From positions 62,001 through 126,000 of the forward strand of contig JAQFVV010013405.1 of NCBI GenBank assembly GCA_028023455.1: a stretch of DNA of 64,000 bases, given 5' to 3'. The translations under genes were made by a program, and so were the position numbers. This DNA comes from Epiperipatus broadwayi (Eukaryota > Onychophora > Udeonychophora > Euonychophora > Peripatidae). Below the pieces are notes generated by a model that was not told the DNA's origin, made no database searches, and saw nothing but the letters and a program-made list of their open reading frames with translations. Below, one piece after another: positions 58,664-64,000 of this stretch; position 1 is the stretch's first letter; the number at the start of each line of letters is the position of its first letter.

Positions 58664-58691
<28 letters not shown>
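58664..58691. repeat. CA microsatellite
   Basis: About 14 AC units directly before the RTE fragment. Confidence 0.9.
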
Positions 58692-58700
58692 AATATACAG

Positions 58701-59264
58701 ATGGAAACATAATGGAGGAAATTAATCATAGAATTAAACTTGGTTGGAGTGCTTTTGGTAGAAATAACTTGATACTAAAAGGAAATATGCCTATGTGTTT
58801 GAAAAGGATGGTTTTTAACAAATGTGTTTTACCAGTTCTCACTTATGGATCTGAGACTTGGACACTTAATAGAAGAGAAATACAGAGACTTCAGACCACT
58901 CAAAGGAGTATGGAGAGATGTATGTTGGGAGTAACAAGAAGAGATCGAAAATGCAATGTATGGGTAAGACAACAAACAGGTGTTACTGACCTTATTGAAA
59001 AAATTAAAAGATTGAAATGGAGTTGGGCTGGACATATTGCTAGAAGAGATGATAATAGATGGACAATTGAAATTTTAAACTGGATTCCAAGAGATTGTAA
59101 AAGACCCAGAAAGAGACCACATGTGAGATGGATGGATGAAATAAGAAAATGTGCAGGGGTGTTATGGAGAAGAGAAGCTAAAGATCGGAGAAGATGGATT
59201 AAACTTGGAGAGACCATCCTGCAGTGGATTGATAATGGTTGATGATGATGATGATGATGATGAT
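58701..59264 (+). pseudogene. RTE-clade LINE 3' fragment with GAT-repeat tail
   Basis: An uninterrupted frame reads GNIMEEINHRIKLGWSAFGR, LPVLTYGSETWTLNRR, then WSWAGHIARRDDNRWT, PRKRPHVRWMDEIRK and ends WIDNG at 59240-59242. This is the well-known C-terminal part of RTE-type endonuclease-reverse transcriptases, after the catalytic palm. An 8-unit GAT tail and a TA repeat close the element. It is strongly 5'-truncated, with the catalytic domains absent, yet the remaining ~180 codons are intact, pointing to a much younger insertion than the copies at 15.9 and 26-28 kb. Confidence 0.85.
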
Positions 59265-59786
59265 ATATATATATATATATTGTACCCTCACTACTGAGAA
59301 AATATAATAATAATAAAATAGAACTAGCTCAGATAAATGATTATGCTCCGCTAAAATACATATAATCGATAATACAGATATCCTATGATATTGTCTACTA
59401 TTAAACTAGCTCTAACTAATAAGAAATGATAAAATGGTTCGGTTTATAAAATTAAATAAATAAAATATTAATAAAATCATGAGACAATGAAGTGAAATAC
59501 AAGTAGTAAAGAATTACATTGAGCCAATATCCCACAGGATACAACCTCAATGGCATAAGAATATTATTCCCCCTATTATTTTAAATAATAATAAATCCAT
59601 AGCATTCTTACGACTCTAAAATAATAATCAATTTAATATAATGCTTGTAAATAAATCCTAATCTCTTTATTCAAATAAACAATATAACTATAATTATCTC
59701 TGGTTCTTTAAACTAATTCTAATAAATTTATAAACTTCTGTAGTCAAGTATGATAAGGGATTTTGCATCATTCTCATTTACACCTA
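59265..59786. other. No gene recognised
   Basis: AT-rich DNA between the RTE fragment and the AAT tract. Confidence 0.5.

Positions 59787-64000
<4,214 letters not shown>

Overview
This window looks like intergenic or intronic DNA from an AT-rich invertebrate animal. Coding density is almost nil and TA, CA and AAT microsatellites are abundant. Retroelement classes typical of metazoans are present: Ty3/gypsy-like LTR elements, RTE and another LINE, and a Penelope-like element. The only hints of a host gene are a few short, spliced-looking exons. A TATA box plus a TCAGT initiator in one LTR is an arthropod-like core promoter, but I cannot assign a taxon.

Layout. 1-12.55 kb: three tandem ~4.1 kb units, each an LTR plus a shrunken internal region with a broken coiled-coil gag, all on the minus strand. 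14.0-15.4 kb: the 3' end of another LTR, a primer-binding site and a gag relic, cut by a hammerhead-ribozyme repeat at 15.4-15.8 kb and followed by an RTE fragment. 18-24.5 kb: copies of a ~400 bp repeat (family C), a candidate terminal exon at 20.6 kb, and a solo-LTR-like 1.4 kb repeat (family D) at 22.2-23.6 kb. 25.2-25.8 kb: two phase-compatible exons ending in a stop and a poly(A) signal. 26.0-28.3 kb: a decayed minus-strand RTE LINE with a hairpin insertion. 29.8-30.8 kb: a hammerhead-bearing inverted/tandem repeat (family B). 33.3-45.3 kb: a 12 kb LTR element with near-identical 4.6 kb LTRs, an intact coiled-coil ORF and only the last 62 codons of an integrase. 45.3-47.2 kb: an inverted D copy split by a foldback insertion. 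48.4-48.6 kb: a spacerless 240 bp palindrome. 52.1-55.0 kb: a LINE relic holding another hammerhead repeat array (family A). 56.9-58.6 kb: Penelope-like remains. 58.7-59.3 kb: an RTE 3' fragment. 59.8-60.2 kb: a 440 bp pure AAT tract. 60.2-64 kb: nothing recognised.

The main discovery candidate is a set of hammerhead-ribozyme retroposons. Families A and B (monomers about 402 and 422 bp) carry a complete type I hammerhead fold whose helix I covaries between copies. They are built as an inverted unit, then a truncated unit, then a full unit. In family B the truncated unit begins at the predicted self-cleavage site. One array has a 15 bp target duplication. A Penelope-like element with a GIY-YIG domain and its own hammerhead-like core lies 3 kb away and is the natural candidate for a mobilising family. 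Other foldback insertions (27.7 and 45.5 kb) share the pattern of an inverted unit starting at the target-duplication edge, with 11-12 bp duplications, but show no ribozyme.
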